From positions 1 through 22,920 of the forward strand of contig JBGAHR010000065.1 in assembly GCA_044226045.1 (NCBI GenBank): a stretch of 22,920 bases of DNA, written 5' to 3'. Within the stretch, counting starts at the first letter, position 1. Each line of letters opens with the position of its first letter. Positions 14,608-21,996 of this stretch are shown piece after piece. The notes beneath the pieces were generated by a model, which saw nothing but the letters and a program-made list of their open reading frames with translations, was not told the DNA's origin and did no database searches. This DNA is from Endoryza sp044226045 (GTDB taxonomy: Bacteria > Bacteroidota > Bacteroidia > Chitinophagales > Chitinophagaceae). A program made the translations under genes and the position numbers.

Positions 14608-15270
14608 ATGAAATATTCAACCAGCCGCGAAAACTATCTGAAGGCCATCTTCCATTTGCAGGAAGAGGTAGGCGTGGTTAGTACCACCCGGTTGGCGGCT
14701 GCCCTGCAAACGAAACCGGCATCGGTAACAGATATGTTGAAAAAGCTGAAAACCCAGAAACTGCTTCAATATGAGAAATACAAGGGGTTTAAATTAAGCG
14801 CGGAGGGACGCAAGGTGGCCTTGCAGATCATCCGGAAACATCGGTTGTGGGAATATTTCCTGGTACATAAACTCGATTTTGGCTGGGATGAAGTACATGA
14901 AATTGCAGAAGAGCTTGAACACATCAGCAGTAAGAAACTGATCGATCGTCTGGATGCATATCTCGAGTTCCCGAAAGCAGATCCGCATGGGGATCCTATA
15001 CCCGACAGCCAGGGAAAGATCACCAGCACCCGGCAGGTGGATCTGTTGCACCTGCCTTCCAACCTCGTTGCGGAAGTGAGTGGAATCGGCGACCAGTCGG
15101 GTGAAATGCTGGAGCTGTTGAACCATAAGAATATCCAGCTCGGCAGCCGGCTGGAAGTAAAAAAAATATTCTCCTTTGACAATTCCGTGGAAATTAAAAT
15201 TAAAAATCAACCGCCCATGACCGTTAGTGAGCATGTGGCCAGAAATATATTTGTGAAATATGATGACTAA
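14608..15270 (+). CDS. DtxR/MntR-family metal-dependent transcriptional regulator
   Basis: Cytoplasmic repressor of 220 aa. An N-terminal winged helix (about 1-70; STTRLAAALQTKPASVTDMLKKL is the helix-turn-helix) leads to a dimerisation and metal-binding domain (about 70-140), containing HRLWEYFLVHKL and DEVHEIAEELEHIS with the expected His/Glu ligands. A C-terminal FeoA/SH3-like domain follows (about 145-215). Such regulators bind Mn(II) or Fe(II) and repress metal uptake genes; coupling to an Nramp transporter makes Mn(II) or Fe(II) the likely signal. The ATG at 14608 is chosen because MKYSTSRENYLKAIF is the normal family start; a TTG at 14584 lies within the predicted operator and -7 box. 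The stop overlaps the transporter start by 11 bases, indicating translational coupling. Confidence 0.92.
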   Translation: MKYSTSRENYLKAIFHLQEEVGVVSTTRLAAALQTKPASVTDMLKKLKTQKLLQYEKYKGFKLSAEGRKVALQIIRKHRLWEYFLVHKLDFGWDEVHEIAEELEHISSKKLIDRLDAYLEFPKADPHGDPIPDSQGKITSTRQVDLLHLPSNLVAEVSGIGDQSGEMLELLNHKNIQLGSRLEVKKIFSFDNSVEIKIKNQPPMTVSEHVARNIFVKYDD

Positions 15271-17143
15271 ACTCCATCATGACAATTCCCTGAGCGATGT
15301 ACATGGCTCAGTAGACATCAGCCAGAAAAAATCAGGCTGGAGAAAGGCTTTCGCTTTTTTCGGGCCGGCTTACCTCGTCAGTGTAGGATACATGGATCCC
15401 GGCAACTGGGCCACCGACCTGGCGGGAGGAAGTCAGTTTGGATATAAGCTGATCTGGGTGCTCCTGATGAGCAATCTCATGGCCTTACTGTTACAGGGGC
15501 TTTCCACCAGGCTCGGCATCGTGAGAGGCCGGGACCTGGCACAAGCGAATCGCGAGACCTATCCCCGGTTGGTGAATATTGCATTGTACATCCTCGCGGA
15601 AGTGGCTATTGCGGCCTGCGACCTGGCGGAAGTATTGGGTATGGCCATTGGTATTCATTTGCTGACCGGACTGCCATTGATCTGGGGAGTGGCCATTACT
15701 GTCTTCGATACCTTTCTTTTACTTTTTTTACAGCGGCTGGGCATGCGGAAGATGGAAGCCTTTATTCTCGGATTGGTGGCAATTGTTGGTATTAGTTTCC
15801 TGGTGGAAATAATACTGGCCAAACCCTCCCCGGGTGAGATGCTGACTGGTTTTATTCCTTCCATTCCCAATAATGAAGCGCTTTATATTGCAATCGGTAT
15901 TATTGGCGCCACGGTGATGCCGCACAATTTATACCTCCATTCGGCACTCGTACAAACGAGGAAAATTCAACGGACCACTGCCGGTATCAAGCAGGCATTG
16001 AAATGGAATTTCCTGGACTCCGCCATCGCCCTGAATATTGCATTCCTCGTCAACGCGGCCATCCTTGTACTGGCGGCCACAGTATTTTTTAAATCGGGCA
16101 GAACAGATGTGGCAGAATTAAAGCAGGCGCATGAATTACTGAATCAGTTATTGGGTTCCAAACTGGCTCCCATTTTATTCGCGGTTGCCTTGATAGCGGC
16201 GGGACAGAGTTCGACGGTAACGGGAACACTCGCCGGTCAGATCGTGATGGAAGGGTATCTGAAACTTCGAATCAATCCCTGGATGCGGCGATTGCTGACC
16301 CGCCTGCTGGCCATTGTGCCCGCGGTAGTGCTGATCGCGATCTATGGCGACCAGGAAGTGGATAAGCTTCTTATCCTGAGCCAGGTGATCCTGAGTCTTC
16401 AATTGGGATTTGCCATCATTCCATTAATACACTTTGTAAGCGACAAGGAAAAGATGGGTGAGTTCGTTATCAAACCATACGTAAAGGCCATTGCCTGGTT
16501 GATCGCTGCCATCCTGGTTTATCTGAACATCAAAATGGTGGCGGGAGAAATTGTCGGCTACTTTGCACAGGCCGGTCATATTGGCTGGAAGATCGTTATT
16601 ATCATTGGCTCGGTCTCATTGCTCGGCCTGCTCGTTTATATCAGCCTGTTTCCCTGGTTACCCAGGAAGAAACGGGGCAAGGATATCAATTTGCATCCTG
16701 CCGGAAAGAACCTTCTCTTTTCGGAGATCCCTTTTTATCGCAAGATTGCGGTGGCGCTGGACTTTAGTGAGAACGACGAAAAATTACTGGCTCATGCCGT
16801 GAGCCAGGGTAAACCCGACACCGGTTATGTGCTTATCCATGTGGTGGAAAGCGCCTCGTCGCGAATGCTGGGAAAAGAAAGTGATGATTACGAAACCCGG
16901 ACGGATGAAGAAAGATTGCAACAATACATCCGGCTGTTAAATGAAAGTGGTTTGAAAGCAGAAGGAAAACTCGGGTTCAACAAGCGGGCGAAAGAAATTG
17001 CGCGATTGGTAAAAGAAAACGAAGCGGATCTGTTGATTATTGGAGCCCATGGACATTCGGGCATTAAAGACTGGTTGTATGGCGAAACCATTGAAGGAGT
17101 CCGTCATGAATTGAAGATTCCTATACTCGTCGTTAGTCTTTAA
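15260..17143 (+). CDS. mntH: Nramp divalent metal transporter fused to universal stress protein domain
   Basis: Protein of 627 aa: an inner-membrane proton-coupled Mn(II)/Fe(II) importer of the Nramp family (about residues 28-468, roughly eleven helices) followed by a cytoplasmic UspA domain (about 491-627). Metal-site residues are intact: D46 and N49 in DPGNW of helix 1, and A217 and M220 in GATVMPHN of helix 6. The Usp domain starts with YRKIAVALDFSEND and keeps the nucleotide-binding pattern GAHGHSG...YGET (595-610; the last element is Gly-Glu rather than Gly-Ser/Thr). Plain MntH is about 410-450 aa, so the extra 135 or so residues are a true fusion in one frame. The gene overlaps the regulator by 11 bases; ATGs at 15260 and 15263 are both possible. 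Expression is probably controlled by the upstream operator. Confidence 0.93.
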   Translation: MMTKLHHDNSLSDVHGSVDISQKKSGWRKAFAFFGPAYLVSVGYMDPGNWATDLAGGSQFGYKLIWVLLMSNLMALLLQGLSTRLGIVRGRDLAQANRETYPRLVNIALYILAEVAIAACDLAEVLGMAIGIHLLTGLPLIWGVAITVFDTFLLLFLQRLGMRKMEAFILGLVAIVGISFLVEIILAKPSPGEMLTGFIPSIPNNEALYIAIGIIGATVMPHNLYLHSALVQTRKIQRTTAGIKQALKWNFLDSAIALNIAFLVNAAILVLAATVFFKSGRTDVAELKQAHELLNQLLGSKLAPILFAVALIAAGQSSTVTGTLAGQIVMEGYLKLRINPWMRRLLTRLLAIVPAVVLIAIYGDQEVDKLLILSQVILSLQLGFAIIPLIHFVSDKEKMGEFVIKPYVKAIAWLIAAILVYLNIKMVAGEIVGYFAQAGHIGWKIVIIIGSVSLLGLLVYISLFPWLPRKKRGKDINLHPAGKNLLFSEIPFYRKIAVALDFSENDEKLLAHAVSQGKPDTGYVLIHVVESASSRMLGKESDDYETRTDEERLQQYIRLLNESGLKAEGKLGFNKRAKEIARLVKENEADLLIIGAHGHSGIKDWLYGETIEGVRHELKIPILVVSL

Positions 17144-17169
17144 ACAATCACTTCAACGCAAACGCCTGG

Positions 17170-17778
17170 CTATTTCAACTTCACCAGGTGCTTCAACCGG
17201 CTGAAAGTTTCCGGTTTGATGTTTAAATAAGAAGCCAGGTATTTCTGCGGCACCCGCTGCAGCATGTGCGGATGATTCTTCATGTATTCAAGAAAGCGCT
17301 CGCGGGTGGTTTGCTGCAACTGGTTATAGTGGCGTTCGTCTTTTTTTACAAACATCGCAGTAACCAGTAAGCGCCCGATCCGGTCTGCTCCGGGCATTTT
17401 TTCCAGGGCATCGAGATAATTGGCATATGACACCGAAATAAAAGTTGTGGGCTCAATGGTTTCCACCACTACGGGAGAAGGCACTCTTTTCAAAAATGAA
17501 ATTTCCGAATGTATGATATGGCCTTCGGTAGCCAGCTGAAGGGTTATTTCGCTTTTACCTTTTCGTACATACTTTCTGGCCAGTCCGCTTACAACCATGT
17601 TGAGGTAATCTTCCACCCCACCCTCTTCCACCAATATGGTCTTCTTATCGATATAGCGCATTTCGCTATAGTTAAGCATCATGAGCGCCTGTTCCTGGGT
17701 TACCGGGAAAAAGCGCTGAAGTCTTTCCAGTACAAAATTGAAAACTACGGGGTCTGCTTTATTAATAACAGTCGTCAT
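17170..17778 (-). CDS. Crp/Fnr-family transcriptional regulator (paralogue A)
   Basis: Regulator of 202 aa with an N-terminal cyclic-nucleotide-binding-like beta-barrel (about 15-130) and a short C-terminal helix-turn-helix containing RVPQKYLASYLNIKPETFSR (within residues 172-202). The C-terminal wing is shorter than in E. coli Crp, as usual in the large Bacteroidota subgroup with QKYLASYL. No Fnr-type cysteine cluster is visible, so the ligand is unknown. It lies 29 bases downstream of a close paralogue on the same strand and is probably co-transcribed. Its 3' end faces the Nramp gene convergently, with 26 bases between stops and no clear hairpin. Confidence 0.9.
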   Translation of the reverse strand: MTTVINKADPVVFNFVLERLQRFFPVTQEQALMMLNYSEMRYIDKKTILVEEGGVEDYLNMVVSGLARKYVRKGKSEITLQLATEGHIIHSEISFLKRVPSPVVVETIEPTTFISVSYANYLDALEKMPGADRIGRLLVTAMFVKKDERHYNQLQQTTRERFLEYMKNHPHMLQRVPQKYLASYLNIKPETFSRLKHLVKLK

Positions 17779-17807
17779 CTTCCGGGGTCAAAATTTGTTG
17801 CCATGAA

Positions 17808-18398
17808 TCAGGATGCGTTATTGTTCTTCAGGAACATCAGGTGTTTCAGCCGGCTGAATGTTTCCGGTTTGATGTCGAGGTAAGACGCCAGGTACTTTTG
17901 CGGCACTCGTTGCAGCAGGTCCGGCTGTTCTTTCATGAATCGCAGGAACCTTTCCCTGGGTGTATACCGGATATGATCGAGCAGCCAGTACTCTTTCTCG
18001 ATCAGGAAGTCGGTCATCAGCAGCCGACCGATTTTCTCCCATCTGCCGCCAGAAGCAAAAAGGATTTCGAGGTTATCGCAACTGATGGAGGTAACCACTG
18101 TGGGTTCGATGGTTTCTACAATGTAACGCGACGGTTGCCTGTTAAAAAAAGAAACGGAGGAAGCGAGAATGTTGCCTTCTTTGGTGATATGCTTGACCAC
18201 CTGTTCCTTTCCCTTTATAAAAAATTTCCGAAGTAAGCCTCGTTCTACAAAGTTCATATATTGTTCCACTTCTCCTACATCTGTCAGCCGCACTTTCTTA
18301 TCGAATGAACGTGTTTCCACTACCTGAGATAACTGCGCTATCTCATCACTAGTCAGCGCCACGTACCGGCCCAGATATTCCGCAAAATTTCTGGTCAT
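17808..18398 (-). CDS. Crp/Fnr-family transcriptional regulator (paralogue B)
   Basis: Regulator of 196 aa with the same architecture as the gene that follows it. The C-terminal 31-residue helix-turn-helix (about 161-191) is nearly identical to that of the neighbour (RVPQKYLASYLDIKPETFSR versus the same with N for D). The sensor domains are much more diverged, although VVETIEP/IVETIEPT and IGRLL motifs are shared. This suggests a tandem duplication in which DNA recognition was kept and sensing changed. It is divergently transcribed from the isocitrate dehydrogenase gene with 191 bases between start codons, which suggests but does not prove a regulatory link. Start ATG at 18398. Confidence 0.9.
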   Translation of the reverse strand: MTRNFAEYLGRYVALTSDEIAQLSQVVETRSFDKKVRLTDVGEVEQYMNFVERGLLRKFFIKGKEQVVKHITKEGNILASSVSFFNRQPSRYIVETIEPTVVTSISCDNLEILFASGGRWEKIGRLLMTDFLIEKEYWLLDHIRYTPRERFLRFMKEQPDLLQRVPQKYLASYLDIKPETFSRLKHLMFLKNNNAS

Positions 18399-18528
18399 GG
18401 GTGCAATTTAAACCTTTGCGCAGTGAATTGCCTCGAATTTAACCATTCATTCGACCAAAAAAAGTACGAACGGCAGACAGCATTTTGTCCAAACTTATTC
18501 AACTCATTGATAAAGAAAGGAGCGGCCC

Positions 18529-18559
18529 TTTGCCAAATAGCATCATTTCCTTAGGTTTG
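18529..18559 (+). promoter_or_regulatory. Bacteroidota consensus promoter of isocitrate dehydrogenase
   Basis: TTTG at 18529-18532, a 19-base spacer, then TAGGTTTG at 18552-18559 match the TTTG-N19..21-TAnnTTTG consensus in every defined position. The predicted leader is about 25 bases to the ATG at 18590. This supports that start and the phylum assignment. Confidence 0.8.
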
Positions 18560-18589
18560 CACACCAATAAAACACTTAAAGACCCGAAT

Positions 18590-19822
18590 ATGGCAAAGAA
18601 AATAAAAGTAGCTAACCCCGTAGTGGAACTGGATGGTGACGAGATGACGCGGATCATTTGGAAATTCATCAAGGAGAAACTGATTCTGCCTTACGTGGAT
18701 GTTGATATAAAATACTTCGACCTCGGTATTGAACACCGCGATGCCACCAACGACCAGGTTACCATTGATTCAGCGAACGCCATCAAACAGTACGGAGTAG
18801 GTATCAAATGCGCCACCATTACTCCCGACGAAGCCAGGGTAAAAGAATTCAACCTCAAACAAATGTGGAAGAGCCCGAACGGCACGATCCGCAATATCCT
18901 CGATGGCACCGTGTTTCGTGAACCGATAGTAATAAAAAACATCCCCAGACTGGTAACTAACTGGGACAGCCCGATCATTGTGGGTCGTCACGCATTTGGT
19001 GATCAGTATCGCGCAACTGATTTTGTGGTTCCGGGAAAAGGAAAACTGACGATCAAATTTGAAGGAGAAGATGGCCAGGTGATTGAACATGAAGTGTACC
19101 AGTTCAAGGGCGCCGGTGTGGCCCTTAGCATGTACAATACCGACGAGAGCATTATCGGTTTTGCCCGTAGCTGTTTCAACATGGCCCTGCAAAAAGGATG
19201 GCCGCTCTACATGAGCACCAAGAATACCATCCTCAAAAAATATGACGGAAGATTCAAAGATATCTTTCAGGATATCTATGAGAAGGAGTTCAAAACTGCG
19301 TTCGAAAAAGCCGGTATCACTTATGAACACCGCCTGATCGATGACATGGTTGCCAGCGCCCTGAAGTGGAATGGCAAGTTTGTATGGGCTTGTAAAAATT
19401 ATGACGGAGATGTACAGAGTGATACGGTGGCGCAAGGTTTTGGGTCACTCGGACTGATGACTTCCGTGCTCGTTACACCCGACGGAAAGACCATGGAAGC
19501 CGAGGCTGCGCACGGTACCGTAACCCGTCACTACCGCGATCACCAAAAAGGCAAACCCACTTCTACCAACCCCATTGCTTCCATCTTTGCCTGGACAAGA
19601 GGATTGGCTTTCCGCGGCAAATTGGACAATAACAGCGAGCTGATTGATTTCTGCAATGCCCTGGAACAGGTTTGTATCGAAACCGTTGAGAGCGGTAAAA
19701 TGACCAAGGACCTGGCCGTATGTATTCATGGAAACAAAGTAGAGCATGGCACCCACTTCCTTTACACAGAAGAATTCCTGGATGCCATCGATCAGAATCT
19801 GAAAAAGAAAACAGGTTTATAA
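18590..19822 (+). CDS. icd: NADP-dependent isocitrate dehydrogenase, eukaryote-like homodimeric type
   Basis: TCA-cycle enzyme of 410 aa converting isocitrate and NADP+ to 2-oxoglutarate, CO2 and NADPH. It belongs to the subfamily that includes human IDH1/IDH2, not the E. coli Icd subfamily. Motifs: VVELDGDEMTRIIW at the N terminus; KSPNGTIRNILDGTVFRE with substrate arginines R101 and R110; GRHAFGDQYRATDF with R133 (equivalent to human R132) and Y140; YDGDVQSD; and EAAHGTVTRHYR, the NADP 2'-phosphate region. All catalytic residues I can place are present. The ATG at 18590 is preferred: an upstream in-frame TTG at 18485 would add a 35-residue leader unlike the family and would lie upstream of the predicted promoter. 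A strong terminator follows. Confidence 0.95.
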   Translation: MAKKIKVANPVVELDGDEMTRIIWKFIKEKLILPYVDVDIKYFDLGIEHRDATNDQVTIDSANAIKQYGVGIKCATITPDEARVKEFNLKQMWKSPNGTIRNILDGTVFREPIVIKNIPRLVTNWDSPIIVGRHAFGDQYRATDFVVPGKGKLTIKFEGEDGQVIEHEVYQFKGAGVALSMYNTDESIIGFARSCFNMALQKGWPLYMSTKNTILKKYDGRFKDIFQDIYEKEFKTAFEKAGITYEHRLIDDMVASALKWNGKFVWACKNYDGDVQSDTVAQGFGSLGLMTSVLVTPDGKTMEAEAAHGTVTRHYRDHQKGKPTSTNPIASIFAWTRGLAFRGKLDNNSELIDFCNALEQVCIETVESGKMTKDLAVCIHGNKVEHGTHFLYTEEFLDAIDQNLKKKTGL

Positions 19823-19842
19823 AAAGATTTCATTGGAAGCAC

Positions 19843-19873
19843 AACCCTGTATCTGACCGATACAGGGTTTTTT
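19843..19873 (+). terminator. Rho-independent terminator of isocitrate dehydrogenase
   Basis: AACCCTGTATC (19843-19853) pairs perfectly with GATACAGGGTT (19859-19869) around a 5-nt loop and is followed by a T-run to 19873. It lies 20 bases after the stop codon. Confidence 0.95.
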
Positions 19874-19888
19874 ATTGTTCCTTTCCGG

Positions 19889-19896
19889 TAAATTTG
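19889..19896 (+). promoter_or_regulatory. Possible -7 box of the PrsW gene
   Basis: TAAATTTG matches TAnnTTTG exactly but lies only 4 bases before the ATG at 19901, so transcription would start at about the start codon. No convincing TTTG is found 19-21 bases upstream. Weak evidence. Confidence 0.3.
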
Positions 19897-19900
19897 AATC

Positions 19901-20626
19901 ATGTATCTGCTAGCCCTGGCATTGGCCCCCTCCATTGCGATTATCTTTTTCATCTACAGCAAGGATAAATATGATCGGGAACCGATCAGGCATCTTTTTG
20001 TTTCATTCCTGCTGGGGGTTTTGAGTACCATTCCCGCATTGGTTTTTCAACTTTACTATGAACCTAAAGTGCTGCACTTCTTTCATACCAAGACAATCGG
20101 GTATTATGCTGTTTTCGCCTATGGCGTGGTTGGATTTGGCGAAGAAGCTTCCAAATTCATCATGTTGCGATGGTATGGCTACACCCGCAAAGCCTTTGAT
20201 GAACCATTTGACGGAATCATCTATTCAGTAATGGTAAGTATGGGTTTTGCCACACTTGAAAATGTTGGCTACGTGTTGCAGCACGGATATACCACCGGAT
20301 TACTGAGAATGTTTTTGTCGGTACCAGCCCATGCCTGTTTTGGTGTACTGATGGGTTATCATGCTGGTCTCGCCAAATTCGATTCGGAACATTCCCTGTC
20401 CTACCTGTGGCGTGGACTGTTGATTGCCGCGTTCTTCCACGGAACTTTTGACTTCTTTCTGTTCCTTCAAAACAGTGAAGAAGTAACCCGGTATGTATCG
20501 GCAAGTCTGTTGGTGATGGGCGCCCTGGTGTCTTATTATTTTGCGCTCAGGATGTCTCTCCGGTCCATCCGGCTGCACCAGGAACTTTCCAGGCAGGAAT
20601 ACAATAAGCGAAACAATATTGTCTGA
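19901..20626 (+). CDS. PrsW-family intramembrane metalloprotease (M82)
   Basis: Integral membrane protein of 241 aa with about seven to eight helices. It carries the conserved motifs of the PrsW/CPBP-like proteases: EEASK at 81-85 (E81, E82, K85), FATLE at 116-120, H144 in VPAHACFG, and HGTFD at 180-184 (H180, D184). In Bacillus subtilis PrsW cleaves the anti-sigma factor RsiW to start a membrane stress response; whether this homologue has an anti-sigma substrate is unknown, and none is encoded nearby. The start at 19901 is directly before the first helix (MYLLALALAPSIAIIFF). It follows the isocitrate dehydrogenase terminator, so it is a separate transcription unit. Confidence 0.9.
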   Translation: MYLLALALAPSIAIIFFIYSKDKYDREPIRHLFVSFLLGVLSTIPALVFQLYYEPKVLHFFHTKTIGYYAVFAYGVVGFGEEASKFIMLRWYGYTRKAFDEPFDGIIYSVMVSMGFATLENVGYVLQHGYTTGLLRMFLSVPAHACFGVLMGYHAGLAKFDSEHSLSYLWRGLLIAAFFHGTFDFFLFLQNSEEVTRYVSASLLVMGALVSYYFALRMSLRSIRLHQELSRQEYNKRNNIV

Positions 20627-20640
20627 AGCGCCGATCATGC

Positions 20641-20828
20641 GATTACGGATGACGGATTACAGGAGCGAGAGCGAGAGCGAGAGCGGGAGCGAGTGCGGGA
20701 GCGGGTGCGGGAGCGGGAGCGAGAGCGAGAGCGAGTGCGGGAGAGGGAATTTTGTTGTGCTTTTGAATTCTGCCTTTTCTCATTTTCAATTCGTCATCCG
20801 TAATCCGTCATCCGTCATCCGTAATTAC
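20641..20828. repeat. Composite repeat: inverted heptamer words flanking a hexamer array
   Basis: Left arm 20641-20660 reads GATTACG-GATGACG-GATTAC. The right arm, about 20792-20828, carries the same heptamers on the opposite strand in five copies (CGTCATC/CGTAATC). Between them lies the hexamer array at 20663-20746 plus about 45 bases of ordinary AT-rich DNA. It fills most of the gap between two convergent genes, a position like that of the 6278-6404 element. It does not code for protein. Confidence 0.8.
20663..20746 (+). repeat. Tandem hexamer array (GAGCGA/GAGCGG/GTGCGG), 14 copies
   Basis: Fourteen uninterrupted 6-bp units: seven GAGCGA, three GAGCGG, three GTGCGG and a final GAGAGG. The plus strand is almost entirely G and A with regularly spaced C and T, a strong strand asymmetry. 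Copy number is likely to vary by slippage. Confidence 0.95.
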
Positions 20829-20883
20829 ATTGGCTCCTCGACAAATTGCGTTCTCAACGTTTTCCCATACAACAGTGAATCAC

Positions 20884-21660
20884 TTATCCTTTAATCATGG
20901 CGGCTTCTTTCATCTGGGCAGCTTTTTCATGGCCCAGGTATCGCTCGATCCAGGCGTGTACCAGGTAGATGAGTGGCGTACAAAGTATGGCTACCGTGAA
21001 CTTGTACAGGTATCCTGTGAAAGCAATTGCCGTAACCCTGGCGAAGGAGAAGTGCAGGGAGAAATAGAGGAACATATAGGAAACCACCAGTGTATCGATC
21101 AGTTGTGAGACCAGCGTGGACAGGGTTGCTCTCATCCAGATGTTTTTCTCCCCTGTTACTCTTTTGATTCTTTTGAAAACCGTTGCATCCGTCAACTGTC
21201 CAATGATGAAGGCCGTTAGGGAGGCGACAATGATGTTCATGCCCTGCCCGAGTATCTGCGTATAGGCATCCTGCATGTTTGGTACATTGTTTTTAGCCTG
21301 TGATCCGACCCAGAAATCGTCGGGTGTGGTTTTTATGGCAAGATAGAATATCAGGAAAGCGAATGCTATGAGGCCCGCCGTTAGTATCGACAGAAACCGG
21401 ACTCCCTTTACACCATAATATTCATTGATGATATCGGTCATGATGAAAACTACCGGCCAGGGCAACACCCCCACGGTGAGTGAAAAACCCAGTCCCTTCT
21501 CTCCCATTAACTCCAGGTTGGCCGGAGTAAAGCCCAGCGTTTTTTCGAGAGAAAACAACTTAACGCCGATCACTTCTGCAATCAGCGCATTGGCAATAAA
21601 GAATCCGCCCAATATGATGAAAAGGCGTGTAGGCTTGTCTTTGATGATGTAATGAATCAT
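20884..21660 (-). CDS. Queuosine precursor transporter (YhhQ/COG1738 family)
   Basis: Integral membrane protein of 258 aa with about six to seven helices. It matches the YhhQ (DUF165) family, which imports the queuosine precursors preQ0/preQ1 for tRNA modification. Recognisable blocks are IANALIAEVIGVKLF near the N terminus, PWPVVFIMTDIINEYYG around residues 67-83, GQLTDATVFKRIKR, and WMRATLSTLVSQLIDTLVV, all characteristic of the family. The C terminus is a short charged tail. The start ATG overlaps the stop of the upstream small membrane protein gene (ATGA at 21657-21660), so the two are translationally coupled. No queuosine biosynthesis gene lies nearby. Confidence 0.9.
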   Translation of the reverse strand: MIHYIIKDKPTRLFIILGGFFIANALIAEVIGVKLFSLEKTLGFTPANLELMGEKGLGFSLTVGVLPWPVVFIMTDIINEYYGVKGVRFLSILTAGLIAFAFLIFYLAIKTTPDDFWVGSQAKNNVPNMQDAYTQILGQGMNIIVASLTAFIIGQLTDATVFKRIKRVTGEKNIWMRATLSTLVSQLIDTLVVSYMFLYFSLHFSFARVTAIAFTGYLYKFTVAILCTPLIYLVHAWIERYLGHEKAAQMKEAAMIKG

Positions 21661-21938
21661 TTAAGCAGGAGGTAAACTTGAAATATTAAAAAAAGGAAAT
21701 TAGCCATAATTAACCAGCCCGGAAAATCAGCCGGCCATTTTTTGCGTAAAATCCGTATGAACACTAACACCAGGCTGAGAATAATGTTCAAAAAAATAGA
21801 CAGCCCCACACCCAGTATCACTACTGTTGATTGAATAAAGCCCTCGGGAAGAAAGGATATATCCTTGCTAAGCCAGGCCAGCAGCAGGCAAATGTTGCAA
21901 ATGAAGGCCACCCGCATTAAAAATAATAAGTTCTTCAT
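21657..21938 (-). CDS. Small hypothetical membrane protein
   Basis: Protein of 93 aa with three hydrophobic segments (about 4-24, 38-64 and 74-92) and a positively charged loop (RILRKKW). I do not recognise a named family. It is likely to be a real gene: the hydrophobic pattern is coherent, it starts with a proper ATG, and it overlaps the queuosine transporter by 4 bases. The upstream side is divergent from the YfhO-like gene, with 58 bases between start codons. Function unknown; the coupling suggests possible association with the transporter. Confidence 0.72.
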   Translation of the reverse strand: MKNLLFLMRVAFICNICLLLAWLSKDISFLPEGFIQSTVVILGVGLSIFLNIILSLVLVFIRILRKKWPADFPGWLIMANFLFLIFQVYLLLK

Positions 21939-21996
21939 AAGTCTGCGATCCTGTAAAATTGCATTATTTTGCCCATCATTTTTAACTGTTTACAGT

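Noticed and set aside
18770..19435. Minus-strand open frame (221 codons) inside isocitrate dehydrogenase
   Set aside because: Shadow of a highly conserved gene; the translated product has no family features.
20641..20828. Considered as a CRISPR array
   Set aside because: Units are 6-7 bp without unique spacers of regular length and there are no cas genes in the window.
20541..20894. Open frame reading Ser-Glu-Ser-Glu repeats through the hexamer array
   Set aside because: The repeat product comes from the DNA microsatellite; the frame starts inside the PrsW gene and ends in unrelated sequence.
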